DNA of 64,000 nt. Source: Loripinus fragilis. Lineage: Eukaryota > Mollusca > Bivalvia > Lucinida > Lucinidae. The notes under the pieces are model-generated. The model did not search any database. It saw only the letters and a list, made by a program, of their open reading frames with translations, and was not told the DNA's origin. Every line of letters begins with the position of its first letter. The stretch's first letter is position 1. This document shows, piece after piece, positions 41,827 to 53,640 of the stretch. Where the stretch lies: positions 79,278,831 through 79,342,830 of the forward strand of contig OZ026527.1 in assembly GCA_964019695.1 (NCBI GenBank), in the 5' to 3' direction. Made by a program: the position numbers and the translations under genes.

Positions 41827-42867
41827 AAACTTGGGAAAGCCTTTTTTATATATATAATTGTCAAATTGCATCCTTTTATAAATTTAAGATTGTTCTTGTA
41901 TTTTACATCATCACGTGGCGAGCTTTACATCCTTGATTTGTATTTAGTCGCTTATGTATTCATTATTTCCTAGGTTTCCTCTCTTTTCTTGTCAGCGGCA
42001 ACTTTTGTTGTATTCTGATAACCTTTGCTAATTAACTGTTTGTTCCGTTTGATACAGACCGTTTGACACTTTGATAGTGTTCCTGAAAGATACTTTGAAA
42101 AAATAATTTTCAAAAAAAGTCAGCAGATGACAACAAAAGTATTAAAATCATCCAGCGCGCAAAGAGTTATTAAATTTTGGCTTATTGAAATCATTCCATT
42201 TGTTGAATAAACGTATGCCAGATTCAAATAAATATATCCATGTGAACACAAAATCAAGGATACAGTGGAACAAACAAGCAAATTAAAAAAAAAGAAGAAA
42301 AAAAATGAAATGCTAATGAACTCAAACCCACATCTTTTGAGTGAAAAGTACAGCCTCTTATCCATTAGGCTATTGAGGAATTGTGATTTTTTCATTCATA
42401 AAAAGTAATTGTGCCACAATCTTAAGCTCACATTTTACAAAGATTCCCGAAGATGGAAAGAAAGGTCATTGAATATTCATATGTCTCAGGTCAATGTAGA
42501 CGAATAATAAATGATGTTAAATATACATTTGTACCAACTAATAAGTCCAAACATAATTGCCATACTTTTCTGCATTGCTAAGGACACAGCTCTAACAATA
42601 AACTTGGGACAATCCATTGTACATACCTAGGGTGTCATGCTATACTTTTCAAAAAAAAAAAAAATATTTTTTGTCCAAAGATCTTTTTTACTTTAACAAA
42701 CAATGGAGACTCAGATGAAATGCTGAATAATGCGGCATTTCATCTTGGTCTTTATTGCTTGTAAAAGATGGCAGCTCTGAGGCTTCCTAAAATATTACTT
42801 GGGACCAGCGGTCCGAGTCCAGTTATAATGGCTTGTCAGGTCCGGCCTAGCCTGGCCCTATCCCGAC
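41827..42867. repeat. Mostly unassigned; antisense tRNA-like block
   Basis: On the minus strand, 42380-42311 reads TAGCCTAATGGATAAGAGG and GTGGGTTTGAGTTC, like A and B boxes of a tRNA-derived repeat. The CAAAGAGTTA motif at 42159 recurs in the palindrome arms. Nothing else recognised. Confidence 0.4.
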
Positions 42868-43340
42868 ATTATAGTCAAAGGTGACTATAAAAAGGGGGGT
42901 TTCCATCCGTCTGTCGGAATGTCTGTCTACCAGAACGTCCACCAGTGTGTACTTTGTGAGCACAGCTCCTCCTACAGTTTATTCCATTTTTTTAAACATT
43001 CCATATATTTCGTGCATGAGCTGATTTGCATGTGATTGGACTTACTTTTTTTTTCACCTCCTGAATTTATCAATTTTGGGGATCTCGGATGCAGTGAATG
43101 GGTACTTCGTGAGTACACATCCTCCTATTTTATTTCATTCTTCTTTTATTCATTTATTTATCCTGGACATTCTTTCACATACACCCCCTGTCATTTGAAT
43201 GACAACAGCATGCAACCAACCCCTCCCCATTTCAATTGGCTGAAGACAGCATACAAAATACTTTATTTGGATATTCATTTGACAGTTTATATATCCCCTG
43301 TGTGTTCAGGTCTCGGTTTCATGCACATGTGAAGTAAGTA
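42868..43340 (+). mobile_element. Pearl/Helentron-like fragment
   Basis: Begins with a TATAGTCAAAGGTGACTATA hairpin, then CCGTCTGTCGGAATGTCTGT and a two-copy core (GTACTTYGTGAGYACA...CCTCCT). The layout matches the other HINE-like elements, but no CTAG 3' end is seen. Confidence 0.45.
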
Positions 43341-43374
43341 ATGTTGAGCTTGCGGGATGGTTGGGTGGTTTATC

Positions 43375-43475
43375 ACTTTCGGGTTATTTAGCGCATTTGG
43401 TAACATGTCTGGTTACAGAGGCATGTCTGACTGCAGATCCAGGGGTCACGAGTTCTATTCCGGCCCGGTCTCAAA
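43375..43475 (+). mobile_element. Second, diverged copy of the tRNA-derived SINE
   Basis: TTTAGCGCATTTGGTAAC, CTGGTTACAGAGGCATG and GATCCAGGGGTCACGAGTTC align with the SINE head at 27830-27920. A and B boxes are mutated (GTTCTATTCCGG), so older. Confidence 0.75.
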
Positions 43476-44291
43476 CAAATCATAATCATCTTTTTTTGCC
43501 CAATCTAATAAAAGCGGCATTAGCCTCCATTCAGAATGAATGATGAAGTGTAATAATTTTAGGTTTCATGGATAGTTGTTGAACCTTGCAGTTGTCACAA
43601 AGCTGTGCCCTATTTTAGGTAAAGATAGGGATTAGTAAATAAAAGTAAATAATAACAATTGGCAAATTGTTGAAATTTCCATCCTATTGCACCTTTTTTG
43701 AAGTCGCAGAAAAATATGAAAAAAATATTTTCAATTACGCTTTTTAAATCTTTATCTATCTTGCTAAAAAAATTTTTTGCATCAGTAGCTAAGAAGTTAT
43801 TGTCAAAATATGAAGTTCATCATGAAATTCTCTTCCACAGAAAGAAGCCATAATTTTGTTGTAATCTTTTTGCATACCTGATCAACATGTTATGCACAAG
43901 TTAAATTATTTTCTATTACGATACCAAGAATTTTATCATTCGTTATCATATTCAGTTTGGCATCATTCAGATGCAAGGAAAGCTGTGACCAATTGTCAAG
44001 CAAGTTCTTTAAGCGGTGCAGTTTTGGGGCCAAATGTTTTAGTATCTAACATCACCGTGGGTTATTTTACCAAGCTTGACCTGGGTCAAAGATATCCCCA
44101 CCCAGAGGTCACATTGTTTACACAGAGATCAGAAGCCTGAGTGCATGATGTCTGAAGATGTTTATGAAACACTGTGCCCCCACCCATATGCTTGTCCATA
44201 AGGATCATCTTGCCAGGTCTTCTATCAGCTGACTAAATCTGAGGCTACTAGCTGTGATGGTTTTCAAGATATCTTTATTATAAGTTTTCTA
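43476..44291. other. Unassigned stretch, ending in a pearl-like core unit
   Basis: At 44,215-44,290 TATCAGCTGACTAAATCTGA followed by TTTTCAAGATATC matches core units at 45.75 and 51.78 kb. No gene recognised. Confidence 0.4.
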
Positions 44292-45067
44292 TACCCAACA
44301 AAAAAAGAAACACACCATGTAGAACTGTTCAACTCTCAGGAAGATTACAAGTGATAGGCAAGTTTCGCTTTTATCAGTGCAAAGGTATATCAAGTACTGC
44401 TGCATTTCACATCTTTTGCAATTAGGCGTCAAAAATGTGGTAAAGAAAATTGGCCACGAACCAAGTGGGCGTTAAATTGTTAAGTCACAGAAAATAAGCG
44501 CTTTTATAATGCTCTCTTGCTAGATAAATTCAAGCAAATGGAATCGTCTCAGTAGACCAACTTTTACCTAGAGACCTATTCCTTGCAAATTCTATCTTTA
44601 ATTTTATCATACGCGATTTCTTATGCTAGTTAGCCTCTTTCTAGTGACTGCCCTTTAGATAACGATTCCATACTGGAGACAAACCTAACAAAACATGCAA
44701 AGATTTCTCAATTGTTTTAATCAAATTAAACTGATAAAAATTGGTTTGGGAATCACAAAAAGCATCAATAAACACATTGGTTGTCTCACATAATGACAAC
44801 ATATTGTTTTCACACTTTACAAGTGTAAAGCATACTCGGAATTCCGTGTAGTTAATAGCATTGAATAAACGCTTTCAAAACTCATTTACAATTCGCCTTG
44901 GTGAGTTGTGTGCCTTCACAGGAAAGGTACAGATACTCATCTACGCGATACTCAAGTTTTAGAAAGACGTGATCAGAAATAAGTATTTCATGACGAGTAA
45001 CATTTCCGTATTAAAAGGAGAACTTGATGGGAAAATCCTAGTGGTGTGTTTCTTTTTTTGTTGAGTA
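44292..45067. mobile_element. 776-bp TIR MITE in a TA target
   Basis: TACCCAACAAAAAAAGAAAC at the left and GTTTCTTTTTTTGTTGAGTA at the right are inverted over about 26 bp, flanked by TA (44290-44291 and 45068-45069). Tc1/mariner-type; non-coding. Confidence 0.82.
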
Positions 45068-45073
45068 TATGTC

Positions 45074-45655
45074 CAAAGGGGTACGTGCATTAAGAGGCTA
45101 TTTTGGCCCCCCTATGAGGTCAAAAAATAAAAGTTGCACTTCATAAGTTTATTAGTTTATTAGAACAATAGCCAAAGTGTAAAGGTCTGGTATTTATTCG
45201 AATTTTAGGGTTTCTATGGTAACAAAAATGGCCGCCAAAATAGGCTGAAAATAGGAAAATGACCATTTTGGAGCAAATTTGAGACATGTAACAGAGGAAT
45301 TAATATAGAGCACAAGCAAATACCCTAAAAAATGTTTTAACAGATGATGAGAATTATCATGACACACAATATTATAAAAGTTTTTTTTGGTATTAGCTTG
45401 TGCTGATATCTAATTCTTAAAAAATCGGTCTCCAAAAGCCTCAAATTTGGCCTAAAATGGCAATTTCTCTATTTAAAGCCTATTTTGTCGGCCATTTTGG
45501 TTACCATAGCAACCAGTAAAAGTAAAATAAATGCCAGAATTTCACACTTGGGCTATTCTTCTAGCAAACTAATAAGATGAAATTGGTGAAAAGCAACTTT
45601 CAGTTTTTCCCTCTAGAGGGGGCCAAAATAGCCCTTTAATGCACGTACCCCTTTG
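45074..45655. mobile_element. 582-bp fold-back element with ~200-bp arms
   Basis: CAAAGGGGTACGTGCATTAA at the left is the complement of the right end TTTAATGCACGTACCCCTTTG, with small differences. Arms continue through ATGGCCGCCAAAATAGGC and CCTATTTTGTCGGCCATTTT. Nothing coding. It lies 6 bp from the preceding MITE. Confidence 0.8.
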
Positions 45656-45874
45656 CAAAGGTCATTAACCTGAAAAATAACTTAAAAAAAAAAATATGTA
45701 TAACTTTTTCTTAAATTTTCACCAGGTAATCTACTCAGTATCCTCTATCAGCTGTCCAAGTTTGAAGCTCCTAACTGTAATATAGTTTTTGAGATATCAA
45801 GCTTTCTCTGTTAATATTTTCAAAGGTCAATACCTAAAAAAAAACTTTTTTTTAAATTTTCACCAGGTATACTC
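45656..45874 (+). repeat. Pearl-like core units
   Basis: TATCAGCTGTCCAAGTTTGA and TAGTTTTTGAGATATCAAG, plus two AAATTTTCACCAGGTA junctions, show a tandem core unit of about 120 bp. They probably continue the unit at 44.2 kb, split by the two preceding insertions. Confidence 0.5.
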
Positions 45875-46000
45875 CATCCAGATAAGAGACGTTGGGCGGT
45901 TCTTAGCTAAGTTCAACCCCTGAACAAATACATTTGGAAATTGGCTAGTCAGGTTGCATTGTTCGCGTATCCACCCATCTGTGAAACTCTCCACACCAAA

Positions 46001-47027
46001 AGTATACTGACGTCAAGAAAAAATGCCTCATCTAAAAATAAACGTGAATATCTCTTATACTAATCAGATTAAAGTTATGAATTTTAGTGCATTATAACAT
46101 CAAATCAGTCAAGCGTATCTCATGAAAACAAAATTGCTGAAAAAATATTTGAGGCTGAGAAAACGACCTCGGTTTGAGACAGGGGTCACCATTTAGTGCG
46201 ACACAAGATTTTAGCCACATTTGCTTTGTTTCCACCGTTGACAGGAAAAACGTATTGTATCATTGTACAACAGTCTCTATTTTACCAAAAATGCGTTTTT
46301 AATGTTCAGACAATGTTTGTATGTGTCTGTTGATCAAAACAACATACATACCCCACCTTTTCGCCATGCATTTCAGTAAAGCTTAAATGTCATGACTCTG
46401 CAAAGTGGGAGAAAATATTGCTACGAATCCTTCGCAAAAGTCTTCAGTCTTTAATCAGCAACGATCGCTGAGGAAACGCAATCTGGCATGTGTTCCAGAC
46501 GGCCGTTTTGATGACGTTAACGTAGACCAACGACTGGCCATTGGGTGGTACAGTTCATCTTAAATAATGTAATTTTATGTAGGCATATTCTGTATACATT
46601 ACCTAGTGCACCCCCTTATCATTTTTTACATTACTTAAAGCAAAACAAGATGTTGGCAAGTTTCGTAAACAGACCTTAAATTTTGTCTTTAATATGACGT
46701 CATAATTTCATTAAATTATTGCTCACAAGCACTACTGTTTAAAAAATTTATCAAAAATTTGTTCATGGGTTGGCAAAATGTTAACAGCACAAACTGGGTG
46801 CAAATTCAAATTGAAATAATAAGCGATCGATGCACAATGCCGTCATGGGTACATTGAGCCTGACGTCATCTGAATAACGCGTCACCTGCATATCAAATTA
46901 AAGTCATTTTCTAACATCGCCCAGCCTCTACATAAAGAAGTAGTACGTGACTGTTCATTTTTTATATATCATCGCTAAGAAATCAGTGATAATGAGTGAG
47001 GCGTTTTTAGTTGACGTCAGTATATAT
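46001..47027. mobile_element. ~1-kb TIR element with TGACGTCA in both ends
   Basis: Left AGTATACTGACGTCAAG...GCCTCA and right TGAGGCGTTTTTAGTTGACG...TATA are inverted over about 30 bp. Each TIR carries a perfect TGACGTCA (46008-46015 and 47012-47019), the canonical CREB/ATF site. Flanking TA-rich sequence suggests a TA target. Non-coding. Confidence 0.65.
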
Positions 47028-47196
47028 ACCTTTAGTCTTATAGTTGCCGTATCGTTGAAAATAAGGGTTTCGAATTATTGAAGATGAATCTGATTAGCCA
47101 AGATACCTTGTTTGAACTTATGTACATACATGTATCTTAAACACGTACGTGTATCTTAAACTATTCAACCAAAAAATCAATCTTCGACAATGGACA

Positions 47197-47270
47197 ATGA
47201 AATCTACAATCACACGTTTTATTGTTTCATAAAAGACAATCACACAAGTTTTATTGTTTCATAAAAGATA
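47197..47270 (+). repeat. Tandem duplication of ~32 bp
   Basis: AATCACACGTTTTATTGTTTCATAAAAGAC is followed by its near copy, then ATATGTG. A recent slip-type duplication. Confidence 0.75.
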
Positions 47271-47485
47271 TGTGTACCCTTTCCTTGTAATCCATTTATT
47301 GAACCCTTAGCATGCTGAATTTTAATGTGTGTGTTGGGGGGGGGGGGGGGCAGGGGGGCTATTTTTATGTTGTTGTTTTAATGCTATTTTTTCCAATTCA
47401 GAGCTAAACACCAAATCATTTTCTTCCCAAACAAACAGAATTTGGAAGAATATTTTCATTGACAATATTTTAACGCGAATATTAT

Positions 47486-47650
47486 AGTGCGACCAGCTAA
47501 CAGAGACTGGGCGTGTCAGACAGAGCGCTGTCATACACTGTCAAATAAGACTAGTCTACAGTAAATCGGGTGTAATAGCCTATGAATGCTTTACTCGTGC
47601 AACCAACTGAAGCGCAGATGACAAGGGTGACCAACTTTATACGTTAGCAT
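47486..47650 (+). repeat. Dispersed repeat, inverted relative at 51.0-51.2 kb
   Basis: Shared blocks with the minus strand of 51035-51215 include ATAGTGCGACCAG, CACTGTCAA and TAGACTAGTCTACAGTAAAT. They are diverged and about 3.5 kb apart, on either side of the HINE at 48.6-50.3 kb. Confidence 0.6.
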
Positions 47651-48590
47651 GCCTGGTTAACGTTTATCTTTAGTTTGCTGCTGGGGACCTGCTGCATTTC
47701 ATTTTCCGGGATGGATATGTTGTGAAAGTTTTCGGGGATGGTAGGTTTGCACTTTCTTCAAATTTTGTCTGTATGGAGAAACTGGTTTGATTTTCAAGCC
47801 TGATACAATAATAATAAATCACCAATTAGGACTCAGCAGCACAAGGGTTAAGTATCTGGGTCATGAGAAAAGGGCATACAAACACGAGATTTGGTCTTAC
47901 AGTATCCGAAAAAGCCTCTAATAATCGCTCATTCTGGCGTGTTCAGAGCGACTGGATGTCCAAAAGTTGTTCGGAGTCTTCTTCAACTTGCATACTTTGT
48001 TTATACGAGAAGCGAAAGTCCTGGCGAGGTCATGCGTACATGCAGGCTCGTCAGAGCCTTCGCCACACGCGGATGTAATAAGAACCATCATTTTGTGTGC
48101 TGACCAATTTATAGTATTAATTTTACATTGCGGACCATTTATTTTATTTTCTTATTCAATATATAATTTGAATAGTTAGAATTTTGAAACATTGTCAGAG
48201 GGCATATATCTAGACTAGTCAGTTTCCTTGTTATCCAAATTAATTCGAGATGCTTCTTTCTCACAATGGGCTCAAAACTACAACAGGTATACAGGTATTT
48301 TCACAGGTGAATAAATACAATCTGTCTTACCGATTTTTATATGGAAATGTCCAAGGGTGTGTCTTTGCTAAGAACCGCCCAGTCTCTCTTAACTGGACGG
48401 ACTATATCATATAGCATACTGTACCAGTAGACGCACACAACTGCAGCAAAAATTAGAGATGAGTGTGTTATTTTGAGTTGATTGAGAGAAAGGCCATTTA
48501 AATGGTGTTTTGCGCCCCGATGAATTCTGGCCTAGTAGCTTTGCGATTTTTCAGGGGATCTGGACCAGTATTGCTAAGCAAACCTATTTT
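47651..48590. other. Unassigned stretch
   Basis: Includes the right end of the 2.5-kb TIR element (to 48403). No gene recognised; overlapping short frames at 47863-48179 have no domain signature. Confidence 0.4.
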
Positions 48591-48591
48591 T

Positions 48592-50302
48592 AGCTCACCT
48601 GAGCAGAAGGCTCATGGGTGAGCTAATAGTATACCAGTCACTCCCACGTCCGTCCGTCCGTCCGTCGTCCGTCTGTCAACATTTTCAAACATCTTCTCCT
48701 GTGAAACCACTGGGCCAATTAAACTCAAATTTCGTATTGAGACTCCTTAGGACGCGGGAACAAAAGTTTGTTCAAATGATCCTGGTCACATGACCAAGAT
48801 GGCCGCCACGCCCATATATGGTAAAAAACCTTTAAAAAATCTTCTTCTCCAGAACCAGAAGGCAGTTGACTTTGGGACTTGGTATGTAGCATTGGGGATG
48901 TGGGGCCTACCAAGTTTGTTCAAATAATTATCCTAGGTTGACCTTGACCTACTTATTGTCAAGGTCAAAAGTTGCTTCCTAATGCATTTAAATGGATTTT
49001 TTTTAAAAGTTTATTTTTTTAAAACTGTTGAACCCTTATTCATTATTCTCACTCGATATGTTTAACCTAATGAGACAATGGCTATAAATAAGTTCCAAAG
49101 GTCAAGGTTGACCTTTGACCTTCCAGCTAAGGTCGCTCAATTGGAGTCTCATCAATATATTAAAACATAGTTTTCTAACAAACCATTGGCCCAATTAAAC
49201 TCAAATTTCATGTGAAGACTCCTTATAATATATTAGCCAAAATGTTTAAGAATATTTAGGTCACATGACCAAGATGACCGCCTGGCCCATATATGGTAAA
49301 AACCCTTTAAAAATCTTCATCTCCAGAACCAGAAGGCCAGTGACCTTAAGACTTGGTATGTAGCATTGGGGATGTGGGGCCTACCAAGTTTGTTCAAATG
49401 ATGATCCCAAGATGACCTTGATCTACTTAACGTCAAGGTCAAATTTGCTTCCTTATGCATTTAAATGGGAATTTTTTTTGTAAAGTTGATTTTTTGAATA
49501 CTGTGGAAGCCAGTCATTAATCTCACTTGATATGTTCAATCTAGTGTCTATAATAAGTTTCAAAGGTCAAGGTTGACCATTGACCTTTCAGCCAAGGTGG
49601 CTTATATTCGAGTCCCATCAACATATCAAAACATATTTTTCTCAGAAACCACTTGGCCAATTGAAATCAAATTTCATATGACAACTCCTTATGATTGGTT
49701 AGCCAAAATTTATACAAATTGTTATGGTCACATGACTAAGATGGCCACCGTGCCCATATATGGTAAAAAACTCTTAAAATATCTTCTTATCTGGAACCAA
49801 AAGGCCATTGGCTTTGGGACTTGGTATGTAGCATTGGGGATGTGGGCCCTACCAGGTTTGCACAAATGAAGAATCTAGGTTGACCTTGACCTACTTTATG
49901 GCAAGGTCAGATTTGCTTCCAAAGCATTTATATGGGGAAAATCTTAAAATGTTCATATTTCTAGAACTGTTTAAGCCGAAATCATAATACTTGTGAGAAA
50001 TGTTAAACCTAATGAGACATTGGTTTTATATTAAGTACCAAATGTCAAGCTGACCTCTGACCTTTTATCCAAAGCCACTCATTTGGACCGCCACACACCT
50101 TATCTAAACATCTTTTTCTCAGAAATCACTGGGCTGTTTGGTGGATTATTCATTAGATTGTTTAGGTCGCTTGACCAAAATGGCTGCAACCCCATATATG
50201 GTTAAACAAAATTTGTTTCATTATAAGCTGCAGTTGACCTTGACCTATTTAAACATTATTAAGGAGATCAGGTGAGCGCCTCAGGACTTTCAGGTCCCCT
50301 AG
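48592..50302 (+). mobile_element. Helentron/pearl-like element (AGCTCACCTGAGC family), full length
   Basis: The 5' end is a hairpin (AGCTCACCTGAGCAGAAGGC ... GGGTGAGCTA), then a (GTCC)n microsatellite at 48648-48672 and three to four ~470-bp core units with GTCACATGACCAAGATG, CCCATATATGGTAAAAA and TGACCTTGACCTACTT. The 3' end has GGTGAGCGCCTCAGG and a short stem before a terminal CTAG (50299-50302) followed by T. Same layout as the other HINE-like elements, with no shared core sequence. Non-coding. Confidence 0.72.
48939..48967. promoter_or_regulatory. Paired TCAAGGTCA-type half-sites in a HINE core unit
   Basis: TGACCTTGA (48939-48947) and TCAAGGTCA (48959-48967) are inverted to each other. 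TCAAGGTCA is the extended half-site bound by ERR and NR5A/FTZ-F1 nuclear receptors. Similar pairs recur in other units (about 49414, 49880, 59399, 61000 and 61450). Binding is untested. Confidence 0.5.
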
Positions 50303-51034
50303 TTTTGTGATTTATCAATAGGACCACCTGTCCCCCCCCCCTCTGGATCCGTCCATGCCAGTCAAGAAATTTTCAGTTATGTGGGGACATTTCCTGGGTT
50401 GAACCAGTACTAGATAGAGTATAACGTGTCTTGCACAAGGAAACAATATGGTGCCTCCAGAGAGACTCAAACCAACGGCCCCTTTATCTCAAGTCAAGCT
50501 CTCTATTACTGGTGACTCTACAGGTATTATACAGCTATTTGATCACTGTATCACCACGTGGTATGCGATGCTAACGGAGATAGGAACCAGGTGTCGGCGT
50601 GGCTAGACAGTGACCCAAAAGCCGATTAATAACTACAGTTTTTGAAGGCGTCATTCATGCCAGCCTGTTTGTTGGGTTAGTTCAATAATGTGTAATCACT
50701 AAACCTATATTACATGTATGCCCTTTATATCCGTATATCATGTGTAAAACATTTCGACCTCCGTATCAGTGTATGCAGCTTTGCGTTTTAGATGGTTACT
50801 TGAGACATGGCTGTATAGTAAATACAATACCAAAGGGAATTACAGTTAAAAGCACGCTACATGCAATCAGATCTTCATTTCGTTGTGCAACCCGACTCTT
50901 GATCTTTTAATATACATGTAACAGCAACAGCTGTTCTAACATAGACCAGTCTGCCTCGCTGATCTTGACTAAAATCCATAAGGTTCTAGAAGGCCCTGAC
51001 CAGTGAGCAATAGCATATTAACAAGTAAGACTGA
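50303..51034. other. Mostly unassigned; C-run repeat copy at its start
   Basis: CCCCCCCCCTCTGGATCCGT at 50332-50354 belongs to the repeat also seen at 28.69 and 60.06 kb. Otherwise no feature recognised. Confidence 0.4.
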
Positions 51035-51214
51035 GATTTCTGCGAACGTTTACCAGGCAAACTAACTGTATAAAGCTGGTCGCTTTTGTCCTCTGCAGCT
51101 CAGTTGTTTTGCACGATTAAAGCGTACCTATGCTGTTTTACCCAATTTACTGTAGACTAGTCTAAATTGACAGTGAATGGCAGTGTCCAACGTCCATTAC
51201 CTGGTCGCACTATC
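51035..51214 (-). repeat. Dispersed repeat, inverted relative of 47486-47650
   Basis: The minus strand carries CACTGTCAATTTAGACTAGT and CTACAGTAAATTGGGTA, aligned with 47.5 kb as described there. Confidence 0.6.
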
Positions 51215-51755
51215 ACAGTATGTAAACTGAAATAAACAGCCTGTACCGTTCCTCCGCTAGCTCACGCCTTATAAACATGAATAACAGCACTCGTGCGTAA
51301 CCAGTAGTCGGAAAATGTGTGTATTTAGGTACATGTACATGTTTCGATTTATATTGTTAGCGATACAGACAATACACATTCAAACAAGGTAAGAAAAGCC
51401 ATTTTATCTATTTTATTCAGTTTTATTCCATGATTTTAACGGTTTCCTCCTTTGCATTAACGACTTGCTCACAATCAGAGCCGTTCTGTGTCGAAAATGA
51501 GCTTAAATGCCAGATTGCACGGTTTTAGTGGAATTGGCAATCACATGTATACATGATTACATGGTTGTAACTGTAACAGTTACTTAGATCTATGGAAAAA
51601 TGAATTTTAATAGGTGGGCCCTCGCAATTACAGCTGTACCAACAACTCTCACATCACGATTTCCGATTTCCGACAACTGGTTACGCACGAGTGCTGTAAT
51701 TCATAATGTATAAGGCATGAGCTAGGAGGAATGGGTACAGGATGCATACTGTGAC
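51215..51755. mobile_element. Fold-back element with ~100-bp arms
   Basis: TGTACCGTTCCTCCGCTAGC...GCACTCGTGCGTAACCAGTA (51241-51315) is complementary to TACGCACGAGTGCTGTAATT...GAGGAATGGGTACA (51670-51740). The loop is about 360 bp and non-coding. Confidence 0.75.
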
Positions 51756-51756
51756 T

Positions 51757-52290
51757 ATAATCTACTCATTATCTTCTATCTGCTGACTAAGTTTGAAGCT
51801 CCTAGCTGTTATACTTTTTGAGATATCCTGATTACGGCCCTTTAACAGGGGTGTAACTCCACAAAGGGAGATAATTTGGACTTAAAAAAAATACAGGTTA
51901 ACTATTTTTTGATATGCTACTTAATTTTTGTAACAGGCGCACAGATGGACGGAGGAATGGACAGGCCCTAAGCAATATGCCCCTTCAACTTGTTCAAAGT
52001 TGTGTGCATAAAAAGCTATCTGATCAGGATCCACACTGTTTGTTGTGATTTTATGAGACTGGACTGGAGGCCATTATCTTTTGTCTGCTAGTGTCGTCTG
52101 CAGACAACATTTGCAAATAGTTTGGATCCACATCAGGCCAAGCAAAATTTCTGGTCTGATCTGGATCCAAACTAATCGAGGCTCAGATGATATTCCTGAT
52201 GATTGTTTTAATTGTTAACTTTGAAAAAAAATCAGCAGATGACCAAAAAATGTCCCCGCTTGCAAATAGTTGTTTTGTTCAGCAGGACGA
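51757..52290. repeat. Pearl-like core fragment and GATCC-type repeats
   Basis: 51760-51850 matches the core unit at 45.75 kb. GGACGGAGGAATGGACAGGC with ATATGCCCC at 51952-51985 looks like the 5' end of a HINE in reverse orientation. 52025-52270 contains GATCAGGATCCACACTGTTTG and CAGCAGATGACC motifs of the dispersed repeat. Confidence 0.5.
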
Positions 52291-53606
52291 AGGTTAAACT
52301 GTACTTTGCAATAGCTAATGCCTTGAGGCTTAGATTTAATCCTGTACAATGCAAGTGCATTCAGAGATGCATGATTTTTTATGGGAAGATTTTTGAACTG
52401 CTTGCTGACCTTTGAGTTTTTAATGAAAATATGTCATGAAAGGATATGTGAAACAAGGTTAATTATATTTGACAATGTTTTTGGTAGCTATATGTTGGAT
52501 GTAACATCATTCTTAATAGGTATGTTCATATTTCTTTAATGTGGATCGGTAACTGATTACCACTGTAGCAGGTCTGCCTAAAACTCCCAGTCGAAGGACT
52601 TATGGATATGTTATCTTAAGCCCCAGTTACACATTCATGATTTTGGCCGCGGTAGAGCTACGACTCGCCCCGATTTATCAAGTCGTGATGCATCGGCATG
52701 AGTCGTAGCAGCACCATAGAGACATCAGTGCCAGTCCTAGTATGACTGTGGTGATTCATGAAGAATCCTGGTGATTCCGGAACCTCCGCGACAAGGCTAC
52801 GACAAGTTTAAACCGTTGGAACTCGTCGGGGTGAATCATGTTGGATCGTGGGCTTGGCCTAAATCGTAGCTCTACCGTAGCAGGATCGGGATTATTCCTG
52901 GTGGTACCGTGGTAGTATTCGTTGTCATTCGTGGGCGTTCGTAGCGAATCGGGTTATCACTGACACAAGATTCTGGTATAAAAACACAGCAATGATACAT
53001 TGCTGAAAATCATTTTCAAAAGACAATTTTAGTGAAGCGCATCATGGATTATGTCCAGAGGCTTCAAATTGCTAAGGACCTCGGACAGTTTCCTATTCAA
53101 TCTGCCCAAATTTTGACAGCCTTTAGGCTAGGATAATGCATAACTGACAACTATAGTTTTGTGCTTAAATGAAATCCTTACATTTAGTGCATCTAACAAA
53201 ATAAAAATATTTTGAAAATATTGCAAAATTATGCCAGGACTTAAGGGTTTAGGGGGTGGGGGTATTTTTTGTGACCAAATTTTATTTCACAGAAAGTCAA
53301 AGTTTCGTCGAGTATTCACCTAAATACATGTTAATATAATGTTAGCGGCATAAAACTTGAGATGAAAGTGATGCGTTTGCATAAAAGTTGGGTTGAGAAG
53401 ATTTCATTATTTCGTCTAAAGAAGTGTGCTGTCAATTACTTTTGACTATTACTTGTAATGTTTCGAGTTCAACCAGTTTGACTTGTGCACTGAGGTTTAT
53501 AATATATGTATACTGTATAAATCATAGTCTAGATAAACACAGTTTTTAGCGTAAAATCATAAAATTTTCTTACACATCAGATTTAACCTATAATTTTGGT
53601 GCTGAA

Positions 53607-53640
53607 AAGAACCGTCTCATTGCGACGGTTCTTTTGAGTA
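53607..53640. repeat. Perfect-stem hairpin, repeated at 63.84 kb
   Basis: AAAAGAACCGTC/GACGGTTCTTTT forms a stem over a short loop. The downstream sequence (TTTGAGTACCCACAACATAA) has a diverged relative after 63,838 (TTTTGAGTATTCAGAAAG). Confidence 0.65.

Larger units (their letters stand above)
45875..48403. mobile_element. 2.5-kb TIR element with GGGCGGTTCTTAGC ends
   Basis: The left end TCCATCCAGATAAGAGACGT then TGGGCGGTTCTTAGCTAAG is matched by the right end CTTTGCTAAGAACCGCCCAG then TCTCTCTTAACTGGACGGA (about 38 bp, several differences). A clear TSD is not visible. The interior contains a further TIR element at 46001-47027 and short duplications. No transposase. Confidence 0.6.
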
